From Bradyrhizobium sp. 195 (lineage in GTDB: Bacteria > Pseudomonadota > Alphaproteobacteria > Rhizobiales > Xanthobacteraceae): a stretch of DNA of 64,000 nucleotides. The DNA is taken from positions 6,386,001-6,450,000 of the forward strand of contig NZ_CP082161.1 of assembly GCF_023101665.1 (NCBI RefSeq), in the 5' to 3' direction. This document shows, in pieces, positions 47,205 to 58,276 of this stretch. Both the position numbers and the translations under genes were made by a program. How positions within the stretch are numbered: position 1 is the first letter of the stretch; the number at the start of each line of letters is the position of its first letter. The notes under the pieces are model-generated. The model made no database searches and had not been told where the DNA came from. It saw only the letters and a program-made list of their open reading frames with translations.

Positions 47205-49916
47205 ATGTTCGACGGCCCGTTTGACGTCTTTGCGTGGCTCATTGCCATCGCCGCGTTCCTCATTGCGATCAAGGCCTCCGGCCAGGCGGCCGAGCTGCGC
47301 CGGCGACTGAATTCGCTCGAAGAGATGTTTCACGCGCAGCGGCAGGTGCAGCCGCCGCCGCTCACACCTGTTTGGGAGCAGGCGCCCGCCACCACGACTG
47401 ATACCGCGGAGCCGCCGCCGCTCGCGCCGGAAACTGAACCGGCCTCGCCGCTCGTTACCGAAGCTGTTTCGCCCCCGCCGCTCGAAGCGGGCACCGAGGC
47501 CGATGCGCCGCCGCCCCCACTGCCCGCGCCTGCGCCGGGCTTCGAGGAGCAGCTTGGCACCCGCTGGGTGGTGTGGATCGGTGGCCTTGCGCTCGCGCTC
47601 GGCGGCTTCTTCATGGTGCGCTATTCAATCGAGGCCGGCCTCCTCGGCCCCGGCGTACGCGTATTTCTGGGCGGCCTGTTCGCAGCTGCGCTGCTCGGGG
47701 CCGGCGAGTGGTCGCGGCGCAAGGAGAGCATTTCCAACATCCAGGCGCTGCCGATCGCCAACATTCCCGCGATTCTCACCGCGGCCGGTACGGCGGTGGC
47801 ATTCGCGACCATCTATGCCGCCTATGCGCTCTACGGCTTCCTCGTGCCTGCCACTGCCTTCGTGCTGCTCGGCATCGTGGCCATGTGCACGCTCGCCGCC
47901 GCGCTGCTGCACGGGCCGGCGCTCGCCGGCCTCGGCGTGGTCGGCGCCTTCGTGACGCCGGTTCTCGTCTCCAGCGGCAAGCCGGACTATTGGGCGCTCT
48001 ATATTTACCTCGCAGTCGTCACCGCCGCGAGCTTCGGCCTCGCCCGCATCCGGCTATGGCGCTGGCTCGCGGTGACCACGATCGCCTTCGCCGTGTTGTG
48101 GATCTTCCCGGGCCTGGACACCGAAGAATTGCAGGTCGCGCCACACGCCTTCCATGTCATCGCGGGTTTCGTGCTGGCCGCACTGCTCGTCGTCTGCGGC
48201 TTCATGTTCGGCCCGACGATCGAAGACGGCGAGATCGAGCCGGTGTCATCGAGCTCGCTCGGTGCCTACTTGTTCGGTGCAATGCTGATCGTGCTGTCGA
48301 GTGCGCATGCCGATCTTGCGCTGATCGCGTTCGCGCTTCTCGTCGGCGCAACCCTGTTCGTCGCCTGGCGCGCGCCGGCGGCGACCGGTGCACTCGGCGC
48401 AGCCGCGGCGACCGTGTTCATCGTGTTCGCCGAATGGGCAGTGCGCGCCAATCCGGACATGCTGGTGTTGCCGGGCGGCCCCATGGCGGGAATCGGACCC
48501 GCCGCGATCGACAGCTCCGTGACGCTGCATCTGGTGACGGCCGCGCTCTTCGCCGCCGGCTTCGGCATCGCGGGCTTCCTCGCCCAGGGCCGTTCGAACT
48601 CGGCGATCATCCCGGTGGTGTGGTCGGCAACGGCGGTCGCAACGCCGATCGCGATCCTGGTTGCGCTCTACGCGCGCGTTGCCCATCTCGACCGCTCGAT
48701 CCCGTTTGCGATCCTCGCGGTGCTGCTCGCCGCGGCTTTCGGCGCCGCGACCGAGGCTCTGACGCGCCGCGAGGGCCGGCCGAGCACCATGATCTCCACG
48801 GCGCTATTCGCGACCGGCACGCTTGGCGCGCTGGCGCTGGCGCTTACCTTCGCGCTGGAGAAGGGCTGGCTCACCATCGCGCTCGCGCTGATGTCGCTCG
48901 GCACCGCCTGGATCTCGCTGCAGCGGCCGATCCCGTTCCTGCGTTGGCTCGCCGCCATCTTCGCGGGGCTCGTCACCGCGCGCATCGCCTATGATCCGTG
49001 CATCGTCGGCGATGCCGTCGGCACCACGCCGATCTTCAATTGGCTGCTCTGGGGCTACGGCCTGCCGGCGGCATCGTTCTGGGGCGCGAGCATCTTCTTG
49101 CGCCGCCGCGCCGACGATGCGCCGCTGCGCATGGTCGAGACCGCCGCGATATTGTTCACCGCGCTGCTCGCCTTCATGGAGATCCGGCACTTTGCGACCA
49201 ATGGCCGGATGACCTCGCCGCCGTCGCTGCTCGAATTCGCGCTGCAAGTCTGCATCACGCTCGCGATGGCTATCGGGCTTGAGCGGCTGCGGCTGCGCAG
49301 CCACAGCGTCGTGCACAATGTCGGCGCGGTCGTGCTCACTGCGATTGCCGGGTTCATCAGCGTGTTCGGCCTCTTGATCCTGGAGAACCCGCTGCTGTTC
49401 TCCGGCGTCAATGTCGGCGGCCTCGTCTTCAACCTGCTGCTGCTCGGCTACGCTCTGCCGTCGGTGCTGATGCTGCTGCTGTCCTATGCGGTGGCGGGCC
49501 ATCGCTCCGTCGCCTACGCCAACACGATCGCAGGTGGCGCGCTGGTGTTCGCGCTCAGCTATGTGACGCTGGAGATCCGCCGCTTCTATCACGGCCCGGT
49601 CCTGCTCTACGGCGGCACCACGGGGGCGGAGCAATATACCTATTCGATCGGCTGGCTCGGCTTCGGCGTGGTGTTGCTCGGCGTCGGCATCCTCGTCAAC
49701 TCCGAGCGCGCGCGGCTGGCGTCGGCCGCGGTCATCGCTCTGACGATCCTCAAAGCTTTCGTCATCGACATGTCGACGCTAACAGGCGTCTACCGGGCGC
49801 TGTCGTTCATGTGCCTCGGCATCGTGCTGGTCGCGATCGGCTGGCTCTACCAGCGCATCCTGTTCCGGCGGCAGGTCACGCCGCCGCCGGCTCCGGCTCC
49901 GCAGACGAGCGCGTAA
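47205..49916 (+). CDS. DUF2339 multispanning membrane protein
   Basis: 903 residues. An N-terminal helix and coiled stretch (KASGQAAELRRRLNSLEEMFHAQRQ) lead into a Pro/Glu/Ala-rich linker (residues 45-105), followed by about 20 or more hydrophobic helices from EEQLGTRWVVWIGGLALALGGFFMVRYSIEAGLLGPGVRV, the diagnostic opening of DUF2339. Function is unknown; such proteins are found singly in proteobacterial membranes. GGAGG lies 5 bases before the ATG. Confidence 0.88.
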   Translation: MFDGPFDVFAWLIAIAAFLIAIKASGQAAELRRRLNSLEEMFHAQRQVQPPPLTPVWEQAPATTTDTAEPPPLAPETEPASPLVTEAVSPPPLEAGTEADAPPPPLPAPAPGFEEQLGTRWVVWIGGLALALGGFFMVRYSIEAGLLGPGVRVFLGGLFAAALLGAGEWSRRKESISNIQALPIANIPAILTAAGTAVAFATIYAAYALYGFLVPATAFVLLGIVAMCTLAAALLHGPALAGLGVVGAFVTPVLVSSGKPDYWALYIYLAVVTAASFGLARIRLWRWLAVTTIAFAVLWIFPGLDTEELQVAPHAFHVIAGFVLAALLVVCGFMFGPTIEDGEIEPVSSSSLGAYLFGAMLIVLSSAHADLALIAFALLVGATLFVAWRAPAATGALGAAAATVFIVFAEWAVRANPDMLVLPGGPMAGIGPAAIDSSVTLHLVTAALFAAGFGIAGFLAQGRSNSAIIPVVWSATAVATPIAILVALYARVAHLDRSIPFAILAVLLAAAFGAATEALTRREGRPSTMISTALFATGTLGALALALTFALEKGWLTIALALMSLGTAWISLQRPIPFLRWLAAIFAGLVTARIAYDPCIVGDAVGTTPIFNWLLWGYGLPAASFWGASIFLRRRADDAPLRMVETAAILFTALLAFMEIRHFATNGRMTSPPSLLEFALQVCITLAMAIGLERLRLRSHSVVHNVGAVVLTAIAGFISVFGLLILENPLLFSGVNVGGLVFNLLLLGYALPSVLMLLLSYAVAGHRSVAYANTIAGGALVFALSYVTLEIRRFYHGPVLLYGGTTGAEQYTYSIGWLGFGVVLLGVGILVNSERARLASAAVIALTILKAFVIDMSTLTGVYRALSFMCLGIVLVAIGWLYQRILFRRQVTPPPAPAPQTSA

Positions 49917-49919
49917 GGA

Positions 49920-51608
49920 TCAGGCCGCGCGGACCGACTCCAGGAACTGCGCGACCTCGACCTTGAGACGCGTGCTGTCGGTCGCCAGCGATTTCGCTGC
50001 CGACAGCACCTCGACCGAGGCTTCGCCCGTCTCGATCGCACCGCGCTGCACGTCGGTGATGTTCGCCGAGACCTCCTGCGTGCCCACCGAGGCCTGCTGG
50101 ACATTGCGCGAGATCTCCTGCGTCGCGGCGCCCTGCTCCTCGACGGCGGCGGCGATCGCTGCGGACACTTCGGACAGCCGCTCGATGGTGCCGCCGATCT
50201 CCTGGATGGCGCTGACGGATTCCTGAGTCGCGGCCTGGATGCCCGACACCTGCGCGCCGATCTCGCCAGTCGCCTTGGCGGTCTGCTCGGCCAACGCCTT
50301 GACTTCCGACGCGACGACCGCGAAGCCGCGGCCGGCTTCGCCCGCGCGCGCCGCCTCGATGGTGGCGTTCAGGGCCAGCAAATTGGTCTGGCCCGCGATG
50401 GTGTTGATGAGTTCGACCACGTCGCCGATGCGGGACGCGGCCTGCGACAGCGCGTTGACGCGCTCGTTGGTCCGCGCGGCTTGCTCGACGGCTTCTGCCG
50501 CCATCCGCGCCGAATCCTGCACGCGGCGGCTGATCTCGGTGATGGAGGACGACAGTTCTTCGGATGCGGAGGCGACCGCCTGCACGTTGGTGGAGGCCTC
50601 CTCGGACGCAGCGGCAACCACGGTCGCAAGTTCCTTGCCGCGTTGCGCGGTGCCGGTCAGCGTCGAGGCCGACGCCTCGAGCTCGGTCGAGGCCGAGGAG
50701 ACCGTGCCGACCACCTCGCCGATCATGGCTTCAAACCTGCTGGTGATCGCATCGACACGGCGGCCGCGTTCGATCTTGGCCTCGGCGTCGCGCGCCGCCG
50801 TCTCGTCGGCGGCCTTCTTGGCGATCAGCGCCTCCTTGAAGATCTGGAGCGCATCCGCCATCGAACCGATCTCGGTCTTCTCGCCGCGATGCGGCACCTC
50901 GGCCGAAAGGTCTCCCTCGCCGAGCGACTGCATCGGACGGATGATCGAGGCAATGCCGCGAGACACGTCACGCACGAGATAGTAGGCGGCGCCGATCGCG
51001 ATCACAACGGAGAGTACGATGATGCCGACCAGAATCCGGAAGATCGCGGCGTAGCTGTCGGCCGCCTGCTTCGTCTCCAGCTCGGCGCCCTGGTTGTTGA
51101 GCTCTATGCCCTTCTGGAGCAGGGGATCGGCGGCCTGGGCCATCTTCGCGACCTTGGTCTGCAACATCTCGTTGGCGTCGGTGGGGAAGCGGCCGACGCT
51201 CTTGCGCGACAACGCCATCGTCTCCTGCACACCATTCAGATATTCGGCCCAGGCCTTGCTCCATTGCTCGTAGAGTGCGCGTTCCTCAGCGACCGTGATC
51301 AGCGGCTCGTAGACCTTGCGCGTCTTCTCGATGCGCTCACGCAACGAGGCGAGGCGCTTCTCGGCGGCTTCCTTGCCTTCGGCGGTGTCCTGCATCAGGT
51401 GCAGACGAAGCGCGACGCGCAGCTCATTGATGTCGGCACGCATCGAGCCGAGCGCACGCACGCTCGGCAGCCAGCTCTGCGCAATCTCGACCGTGTGGGC
51501 GTTGATGTTCTGCATGGTGCCGATCGCCATCACGCCGACACCGGCCAGCGAGAGAACGAGAACTGACAACACGGTCAGAAGCTTGAACACGATCGATAAC
51601 TTCGACAT
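49920..51608 (-). CDS. Methyl-accepting chemotaxis protein 1
   Basis: 562 residues. N-terminal membrane helix (SIVFKLLTVLSVLVLSLAGVGVMAI), a periplasmic four-helix-type sensor to residue about 180, second helix (ILVGIIVLSVVIAIGAAYYLV), HAMP and the signalling domain. The tip [42 protein letters not shown] is the conserved CheA/CheW contact. It relays a ligand signal to the flagellar motor through CheA. Start at 51608 gives a clean first helix. It ends EVAQFLESVRAA without a CheR-tethering pentapeptide. First of three chemoreceptors on this strand. Confidence 0.93.
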   Translation of the reverse strand: MSKLSIVFKLLTVLSVLVLSLAGVGVMAIGTMQNINAHTVEIAQSWLPSVRALGSMRADINELRVALRLHLMQDTAEGKEAAEKRLASLRERIEKTRKVYEPLITVAEERALYEQWSKAWAEYLNGVQETMALSRKSVGRFPTDANEMLQTKVAKMAQAADPLLQKGIELNNQGAELETKQAADSYAAIFRILVGIIVLSVVIAIGAAYYLVRDVSRGIASIIRPMQSLGEGDLSAEVPHRGEKTEIGSMADALQIFKEALIAKKAADETAARDAEAKIERGRRVDAITSRFEAMIGEVVGTVSSASTELEASASTLTGTAQRGKELATVVAAASEEASTNVQAVASASEELSSSITEISRRVQDSARMAAEAVEQAARTNERVNALSQAASRIGDVVELINTIAGQTNLLALNATIEAARAGEAGRGFAVVASEVKALAEQTAKATGEIGAQVSGIQAATQESVSAIQEIGGTIERLSEVSAAIAAAVEEQGAATQEISRNVQQASVGTQEVSANITDVQRGAIETGEASVEVLSAAKSLATDSTRLKVEVAQFLESVRAA

Positions 51609-51839
51609 CACACAAATCCCAACGATGCCTAGCAACGCGCACGCCACCTGCGCCAGTCGTCACGACGGACGACTGTGCGGCGGTCAGTTCAACAGTGCTG
51701 GCTGGTTCTTATCCCGTAAGATTGCCCTCCATAATCGCAAGCAGGCGTTAACATGATCCTACGTAAAACTACGGGCGAGGCCCGGCCCCCGTGATTTTCC
51801 ATGCAATCGTTTGTTATTGCACGCGGCTACTGCGTGCTG

Positions 51840-52162
51840 TGGCGCGAGTGGGCCACCCTGATTGCACATTGGCGGACGCCTCCTCCGGCCGTCGCCACGG
51901 CCGTGGCAAGCCCGTTGCCGCGCTCGGCGGCCTGGGTCAGCGTGTTCGACGACGCCTCGAGCTCGGTCGCCGCCGACGATACCATCTCGACGATCTCGCC
52001 GACCGCGCCTTCGAACGTATCGGCGAGCCGCTGCATGTCGTCCTGGGATCGTCGATCTCCTTCAGCTTGGCCTCGACGCGAAGGGCGACTCAGCGCCCGA
52101 AATATTGCGGGCATCATGACCGCGTCGCTTTCCTGGAAGGTTAACCCTGCGGGCACGGTCAC
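51840..52162 (-). pseudogene. Fragment of a decayed chemoreceptor gene
   Basis: A minus-strand frame gives [50 protein letters not shown], the start of the MCP signalling domain. The continuation EEASANVQS is in another frame (near 51890), and a linker-like EAKLKEIDD lies in a third frame just upstream. The tip and the sensor are absent. Two or more frameshifts and deletions have destroyed it. It lies between two intact chemoreceptor genes. Confidence 0.8.
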
Positions 52163-52240
52163 AACGCCGAAATACGAACGCGCGCGACCGCCGCGCAGTC
52201 ACGCGCGACGGTTGCAGATCAGGCCTGAAGGACGCAGCCG

Positions 52241-53977
52241 TCAGGCGGCGCGCACGGTGCCGAGAAACTTGCTGACCTCGAGCTTGAGGCGATTGCTGTC
52301 GCCGGACAGCATCTGCGCGGCGGACAGCACCTGCGAGGACGCCGAGCCTGTCTCGCTCGCGCCGCGCTGCACGTCGGTGATGTTGGAGGACACCTGATGG
52401 GTACCTGCCGCCGCCTGCTGCACGTTGCGGGAAATTTCCTGCGTTGCGGCGCCCTGCTCTTCCACCGCGGCCGCGATGGTCGAGGAGATCTCCGACAGCT
52501 TCTCGATGGTGTGGCTGATGTCCTTGATCGCGCCGACCGAATGCTCGGTCGCGGATTGGATGCTGGCGATCTGCTGCCCGATTTCACCCGTCGCCTTCGC
52601 AGTCTGCTCGGCGAGCGCCTTGACCTCGGAGGCGACCACGGCGAAGCCGCGCCCGGCCTCGCCGGCACGCGCGGCCTCGATCGTCGCGTTGAGTGCCAGC
52701 AGGTTGGTCTGGCCGGCGATGGTGTTGATCAACTCGACGACGTCGCCGATCCGCGTTGCCGCTGCGGATAGCTCGCCGACGCGATCCGTCGTGGTGCGGG
52801 CCTGGTTCACCGCCTCACTCGCGACCCGCGCGGATTCCTGCACCTGGCGGCTGATCTCCGTGATCGAGGACGACAGCTCCTCTGTCGCAGAGGCCACCGA
52901 CTGCACGTTGGTGGACGCCTCTTCAGAGGCGGCAGCCACCACAGTGGTGAGCTCCTGACCGCGCTCCGCAGTCGACGTCAGCGTCGACGCCGAGGCTTCC
53001 AGTTCGGTCGCAGCCGAGGACACAGTATCGACAATCTCCCCGATCGCAGCTTCGAAGCCGTCGGCGAGCCTATGCATCTCGGCCTTGCGCTGCGTGGCTG
53101 CTGCCTGATCCTGCCTTAGCTTGGCCTCGGCCTCCTCACGCGCCTTCTGTTCGGACACGACCTTGAACTTTTCGACGGCCGCAGCCACGCCACCGACTTC
53201 GTCCTTGCGGCCGAGACCGGGCAGCACCACGGAGAAATCGCCGCCCGCGAGCTTGGCCATGGCTACGGTCAGCGCACGAATCGGCCGTGCGATGGTCAGA
53301 AAGGACATCAGCCAGGAGCCGACGAGGACGAGCATGGCGAATGCGCCGACCGTCATCCCGATTTGCTCGCTCGACGCCATCTCCTTGAGAGAGAGGGCAA
53401 TCTCGTCTTCACTCCTGTGTTTGGCAAGATCGGCGATCTGGCTGGCAATCTGATCCATTTCGGCCGCAAGCGGCAGCGTCGCTTCGCGGGTAAGACGCGC
53501 CGCTTCTTCGACGAGCTTCGCGACACGGGCAGTCGTATCCGCTCCCGTCGCGGCAATTGCCTCGCCGCGGATCGCAGCCACCTGCTGGGCCGCCTTGACA
53601 TAATTCGCACCGAGACTCTTGAGCTTCTCCATCCGCGTCCGATTTTCGGACACCTGCGACAGCTTCAACATCGCTTCGGCAAGCTTGGTCAACGTTCCAA
53701 GTCGTTCGAGGAGAGCCTCGCTCGCCTTCTGCAATTCGCCTGCGTTGTTGGCCAGCCGAATGTCCCGGACGGCGAGCTGCATGCTGCGCACCGCAAGCTT
53801 GGCTTCCACCGCCTCGCGCGCCAATTCCTGTTGCGCGAATGCAGCCTGATTGGAACGGCGCACATCGCCGTTGCCGACAAGCTGGCTTGCTATCATGGAA
53901 AGGACCAGCAGGATGGCGAAGGCCGACGCGATCGCAAGCTTTGTCGCGATCCGCAAATTCTGAGCAAGGCTCAACAT
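52241..53977 (-). CDS. Methyl-accepting chemotaxis protein 2
   Basis: 578 residues. First helix [21 protein letters not shown]; sensor of about 160 residues ([30 protein letters not shown]); second helix [26 protein letters not shown] starting [34 protein letters not shown]; then the signalling domain. The last 300 residues are almost the same as in the next receptor, so the two arose by duplication. The sensor halves differ, so the ligands may differ. Start 53977 follows AGGGGAAA. Confidence 0.93.
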   Translation of the reverse strand: MLSLAQNLRIATKLAIASAFAILLVLSMIASQLVGNGDVRRSNQAAFAQQELAREAVEAKLAVRSMQLAVRDIRLANNAGELQKASEALLERLGTLTKLAEAMLKLSQVSENRTRMEKLKSLGANYVKAAQQVAAIRGEAIAATGADTTARVAKLVEEAARLTREATLPLAAEMDQIASQIADLAKHRSEDEIALSLKEMASSEQIGMTVGAFAMLVLVGSWLMSFLTIARPIRALTVAMAKLAGGDFSVVLPGLGRKDEVGGVAAAVEKFKVVSEQKAREEAEAKLRQDQAAATQRKAEMHRLADGFEAAIGEIVDTVSSAATELEASASTLTSTAERGQELTTVVAAASEEASTNVQSVASATEELSSSITEISRQVQESARVASEAVNQARTTTDRVGELSAAATRIGDVVELINTIAGQTNLLALNATIEAARAGEAGRGFAVVASEVKALAEQTAKATGEIGQQIASIQSATEHSVGAIKDISHTIEKLSEISSTIAAAVEEQGAATQEISRNVQQAAAGTHQVSSNITDVQRGASETGSASSQVLSAAQMLSGDSNRLKLEVSKFLGTVRAA

Positions 53978-54181
53978 GGGCACGTTTCCCCTGGGGAAAT
54001 TCGCAGCCAAATCATTGTCGGCCGCCCTGGCGTTGATCGCCCTTGCCCAAAACGTGAGCGACTGCCATTCCGAATTGGTTAACAACGGCCCCCGGAAAAA
54101 TACTGGGTCAGCGCGAAAACCCCTTGCAATCCAGCACGGTACGCGCGCGCATGAGGTTAATCACACGCACTGATAGGAGCG

Positions 54182-55924
54182 TCAGGCGGCGCGCACGGTG
54201 CCGAGAAACTTGCTGACCTCGAGCTTGAGGCGATTGCTGTCGCCCGACAGCATCTGCGCGGCGGACAGCACCTGCGAGGACGCCGAGCCTGTCTCGCTCG
54301 CGCCGCGCTGCACGTCGGTGATGTTGGACGACACCTGATGAGTGCCTGCCGCCGCCTGCTGCACGTTGCGGGAAATTTCCTGCGTCGCCGCGCCCTGCTC
54401 CTCGACGGCGGCCGCGATGGTCGAAGAGATCTCCGACAGCTTCTCGATAGTGTCGCTGATGTCCCTGATCGCGCCAACCGATTGCTCGGTCGCGGATTGG
54501 ATGCCGGCGATCTGCTGCCCGATCTCACCGGTCGCCTTCGCGGTCTGCTCGGCGAGCGCCTTGACCTCGGAGGCGACGACGGCAAAGCCGCGTCCGGCCT
54601 CGCCGGCGCGAGCGGCCTCGATGGTTGCATTTAGCGCCAGCAGATTGGTCTGGCCGGCGATGGTGTTGATCAGCTCGACCACGTCACCGATGCGCGCCGC
54701 CGCCTTGGACAATTCGCCGACGCGGTCCGTCGTGGTGCGGGCCTGGCTGACCGCCTCGCTGGCGACGCGAGCGGATTCCTGCACCTGCCGGCTGATCTCG
54801 GTGATCGAGGAGGAAAGCTCCTCCGTTGCGGATGCCACCGACTGCACGTTGGTTGATGCTTCTTCCGATGCTGCCGCCACCATGGTGGTGAGCTCTTGTG
54901 TACGCTCGGCGGTCGACGTCAACGTGGTAGCGGAGCCCTCAAGCTCGGTCGAGGCCGACGACACCGTCCCGACGATCTCGCCGACGGCGCCTTCGAAACT
55001 GTCGGCCAGCCTGTACATCTCGGCCTTGCGCTGCTCGGCCGCAATCTGATCCTGCCGCATCCTGGCGTCCGCTTCCGCGCGCGCCTTCTGCTCCGACACG
55101 ACCTTGAATTTCTCCACGGCACCGGCGACCTCGCCGACCTCGTCCTTGCGGCCGAGGCCGGGCAGCACCACCGAGAAATCGCCGCCGGCAAGCTTTTCCA
55201 TCGCCACCGTCAGCGCGCGCATGGGCCGCGCGATGCTGAATACGGAGAAGATGCACGTTCCGATCAGGACCAGCGCGACCAGCACGCCGGTGACGAACGA
55301 CGTCCGGCCAACCGACACGGCCTCGGCTTCCGCTTCGGCGCGCGCCTCGCGGCTCTTCTGCTTGGCGAATTCGGTGATCTGGTTTGCCAGCTCGGATATC
55401 TCTTCGTTGATCGGCGCCAGCGTCTCCTTGCGGGTACGATCGACTTCAGACGCGAACTTTGCGAGCTGCGCCGACGCTTCGCTGTCCTTCTTCCCGTCGA
55501 GTGCGAGTTCCTGCTTGCGGACGGCCTCGATCTGCTGCTGACCTTTCCCGTAGTCGCCGATCAGCGCGGTCAGGCGATCGATCCGCTTGTGATTTTCAGC
55601 CGAGCGCGACAGCTTGGCCATCTCACCGGAGAATTTCAGCGCCGCCGTCTGCCGGTCGTTGAAATAGGTGACAGCCTTCTGCATCTCGGCCGGAGTGGAC
55701 GCCATCAGGATATCGCGAATGCCGATCTGCATGCCCCGGACCGACGCCTTCGCTTCCGCGGCGTTTTGCGCGATCGCCTGCTGTCCCGACGCTTCATTGC
55801 CGAGCTTCTGGACTTCGGCATTTCCGCTCATCTGGAGGAAGATCATCAGCGCGACGAGACCGATGGTCAGCGCGGAGGTGATGGCGAGCTTGGTGCCAAT
55901 TCGCAGGTTCTGAATGAACGTCAT
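54182..55924 (-). CDS. Methyl-accepting chemotaxis protein 3
   Basis: 580 residues. First helix [20 protein letters not shown]; sensor with [27 protein letters not shown]; second helix [60 protein letters not shown]. The shared signalling domain ends [13 protein letters not shown], identical to the neighbouring receptor. GGGGAT lies 8 bases before the ATG at 55924. It is the most upstream member of the chemoreceptor block. Confidence 0.93.
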   Translation of the reverse strand: MTFIQNLRIGTKLAITSALTIGLVALMIFLQMSGNAEVQKLGNEASGQQAIAQNAAEAKASVRGMQIGIRDILMASTPAEMQKAVTYFNDRQTAALKFSGEMAKLSRSAENHKRIDRLTALIGDYGKGQQQIEAVRKQELALDGKKDSEASAQLAKFASEVDRTRKETLAPINEEISELANQITEFAKQKSREARAEAEAEAVSVGRTSFVTGVLVALVLIGTCIFSVFSIARPMRALTVAMEKLAGGDFSVVLPGLGRKDEVGEVAGAVEKFKVVSEQKARAEADARMRQDQIAAEQRKAEMYRLADSFEGAVGEIVGTVSSASTELEGSATTLTSTAERTQELTTMVAAASEEASTNVQSVASATEELSSSITEISRQVQESARVASEAVSQARTTTDRVGELSKAAARIGDVVELINTIAGQTNLLALNATIEAARAGEAGRGFAVVASEVKALAEQTAKATGEIGQQIAGIQSATEQSVGAIRDISDTIEKLSEISSTIAAAVEEQGAATQEISRNVQQAAAGTHQVSSNITDVQRGASETGSASSQVLSAAQMLSGDSNRLKLEVSKFLGTVRAA

Positions 55925-56137
55925 CGAAAATATCCCCGGATACGCATTTGCCGCGACCAAGCGCGAAAACTCCGGGAAGCTAAACTGGAAGTACCTCATT
56001 AACGTTAAGTGCGACCGCTGCAGGCTAGGTAGAATTACGCAGCACTCTGTATTCCACACGTTTCACGCGCAATGGAACGTAGTCTCGCGGATTTGCAAGC
56101 ATCGCATTCGTTAACGCGCCCTCGCTTGGCGGCGCCG

Positions 56138-56371
56138 TCAGCGGACGCTCTCGCCGACGAGGCTAATGCGGAAGACCGGCTGCTTGTTTTCGTCGAGCAG
56201 CTCCATGCACCACTCGGCGTTCGGCTTCAGGCTGCGCGCGATGCCACCGAGCAGGTTGGCGCAGACCTCGGTCATCTCGGTCCAGGCGGCTGTGCGATCG
56301 TCGAACTCATACGGTTGGTCGGCGGCGCCGGAATAGCGACCGGTGCTGATGCGGAAAAAGTACAGCGACAT
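56138..56371 (-). CDS. DUF6894-like small protein
   Basis: 77 residues. The start MSLYFFRISTGRYSG and the middle YEFDDRTAAWTEMTEVCANLLGG, ending WCMELLDENKQPVFRISLVGESVR, are typical of the small DUF6894 proteins found in many copies in Bradyrhizobium. Function unknown. AAGGG lies 8 bases upstream of the ATG. Confidence 0.75.
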   Translation of the reverse strand: MSLYFFRISTGRYSGAADQPYEFDDRTAAWTEMTEVCANLLGGIARSLKPNAEWCMELLDENKQPVFRISLVGESVR

Positions 56372-56535
56372 CGTTGAACCCTTTTATCGGGCCGCGCCCC
56401 CCGGCCGTACGCAAACTGGAGCGCGAACAGCTACCAAGGCATGAAAGCCGCCGTCCGTATGACTACGGCGCGGCGACTTCGTGTTCGATAGACGTCTTCA
56501 ACGAAAAATTGTGCGGGCTGACGCGCGCGGCCGTC

Positions 56536-57135
56536 TCACTGGGTCGAACGGCGCAGCTCCAGCGGGCCCTCGTTCTTGGCAGGCTCCGACCTGGCGTCCG
56601 ACTTCACCGGCTCGAGCCGGCTGCTCTCGACACGCGGCGTCTCCACGCGCGCGGCAATCTCGGTGTTGGACGGACCGACCGAACCGGTGTGCTCCGACCT
56701 GCGCAGCGAGCGCGGCCGGGCCGCGGCGCGGGCCATCAGCATCTGGTTGCCGCCCTGGTGATGGAAGTCGCAATAGGCGAAGCCCATGCCCGACACCGAG
56801 CCGCGGAAGCTGCGATCATCGGTCTTTTCGAGGTTGAAACAGGGCTCGAACGGAATGCCCTTGATCGATGCGCAGACGTTCTGGCCGCGGATCTGGAGCG
56901 TGTTGCCGGGCACGCGGAGATGTTTCACCGGGCCTGCGCCGGAGAACTGCACCGCACCGGCGGCGCCGAGGTCGTCGAGGATGCGGCCTGCACCGCGGGT
57001 GCCGTCGAAACAGGTGAAGGCAAACACTTTGCCGGCCACGAAGCGACGCGCCTCGTCGGCGTTCATGCTACCGGCAATGGCCGGCGCAAACGTTGCTGCC
57101 GCCGTGACAGCCCCCAACACAATACGCGCAAGCAT
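56536..57135 (-). CDS. Exported protein with conserved cysteines, unknown function
   Basis: 199 residues from ATG 57135 (CGGAG six bases upstream). Signal peptide LARIVLGAVTAAATFAPAIAGS, then a domain DEARRFVAGKVFAFTCFDGTRGAGRILDDLGAAGAVQFSGAGPVKHLRVPGNTLQIRGQNVCASIKGIPFEPCFNLEKT with several Cys and a later AYCDFHHQ. A long basic, Ser/Glu/Arg-rich tail of about 60 residues follows and looks disordered. I do not recognise the family. Confidence 0.6.
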   Translation of the reverse strand: MLARIVLGAVTAAATFAPAIAGSMNADEARRFVAGKVFAFTCFDGTRGAGRILDDLGAAGAVQFSGAGPVKHLRVPGNTLQIRGQNVCASIKGIPFEPCFNLEKTDDRSFRGSVSGMGFAYCDFHHQGGNQMLMARAAARPRSLRRSEHTGSVGPSNTEIAARVETPRVESSRLEPVKSDARSEPAKNEGPLELRRSTQ

Positions 57136-57248
57136 GCTCAACTCCGAACCAACCCCCGCAGCGGGCGATGCCTTATCTCTTTACCCGCTGCTTACCATAC
57201 TAACCATGGCGACATTGAAGCAGCTTGGTTGGTAAAGTCTGAACGCCG

Positions 57249-58235
57249 TTAGACAATTTTTACCACGATGCGGCCGCGGACCTGGCCGGCCAGGATTTTC
57301 GCGCCCCATTGCGGAACTTCGTCGATCGGGATTTCCTGAGTGATTTCAGTTAGTTTTGTCCGATCCAGATCGGACGCCAAGCGCTGCCAGGCGGCCTTCC
57401 GCGGTTCGATCGGGCACATCACGGAATCGATGCCGAGAAGGCACACCCCGCGCAAAATGAAGGGTGCGACAGACGACGGCAGGTCCAAGCCGGCGGCCAG
57501 GCCGCAGGCCGCAATTGCCCCGCCGTATTTCGTCATCGACAGCAGATTCGCCAGTGTGGTCGAGCCGACGCTATCGACGCCGCCCGCCCAGCGCTCCTTT
57601 GCAATCGGCTTGGCCGGTGTCGACAATTCGTTGCGGTCGATGATTTCGGCCGCTCCCAGATGCTTCAGATAGTCGGCCTCCGAGGCGCGGCCGGTCGAGG
57701 CGATGACGTGGTAACCGAGCTTCGAAAGCACGGCGATCGCGACCGAGCCGACGCCGCCGGCGGCACCCGTCACCACCACGGGACCGCTCTTCGGCGAGAG
57801 ACCGTGCTTCTCCAGTGCCAGCACCGAGAGCATCGCGGTGAAGCCGGCGGTGCCGATCGCCATGGCATCGCGCGCCGACAGGCCTTGCGGCAAGGCCACC
57901 AGCCAGTCGCCCTTCACCCGCGCCTTCTCGGCATAGGCGCCGAGATGGGTCTCGCCCATGCCCCAACCGGTGCAGACGACCTTGTCGCCAGCCTTCCATT
58001 GCGGATGCGAGGATTGCTCGACGGTGCCGGCGAAGTCGATGCCGGCGATCATCGGGAAGCGGCGCACCACCGGCGCCTTGCCGGTGAGCGCAAGGCCGTC
58101 CTTGTAGTTCAGCGTCGACCATTCGACGCGGACGGTGACGTCGCCGTCCATCAGCTCGGCTTCGTCGAACTGCGTCAGTGCGGCGGTGGTGCCCTTGTCC
58201 GCCTTGTCGATCCGGATCGCCTTGAATGTGGCCAC
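57249..58235 (-). CDS. Quinone oxidoreductase/acrylyl-CoA reductase family (YhdH/AcuI)
   Basis: 328 residues, zinc-free medium-chain dehydrogenase. Motifs: [52 protein letters not shown], and [19 protein letters not shown] with the dinucleotide loop [24 protein letters not shown]. YhdH/AcuI enzymes reduce acrylyl-CoA or related enones with NADPH. GTG start at 58235 with AGGGAG upstream. It precedes the MFS transporter by about 40 bases and is on the same strand. Confidence 0.88.
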   Translation of the reverse strand: MATFKAIRIDKADKGTTAALTQFDEAELMDGDVTVRVEWSTLNYKDGLALTGKAPVVRRFPMIAGIDFAGTVEQSSHPQWKAGDKVVCTGWGMGETHLGAYAEKARVKGDWLVALPQGLSARDAMAIGTAGFTAMLSVLALEKHGLSPKSGPVVVTGAAGGVGSVAIAVLSKLGYHVIASTGRASEADYLKHLGAAEIIDRNELSTPAKPIAKERWAGGVDSVGSTTLANLLSMTKYGGAIAACGLAAGLDLPSSVAPFILRGVCLLGIDSVMCPIEPRKAAWQRLASDLDRTKLTEITQEIPIDEVPQWGAKILAGQVRGRIVVKIV

Positions 58236-58276
58236 GACTGAACTCCCTGACTGGTTTGACCGGGATGTTTAGCCGA

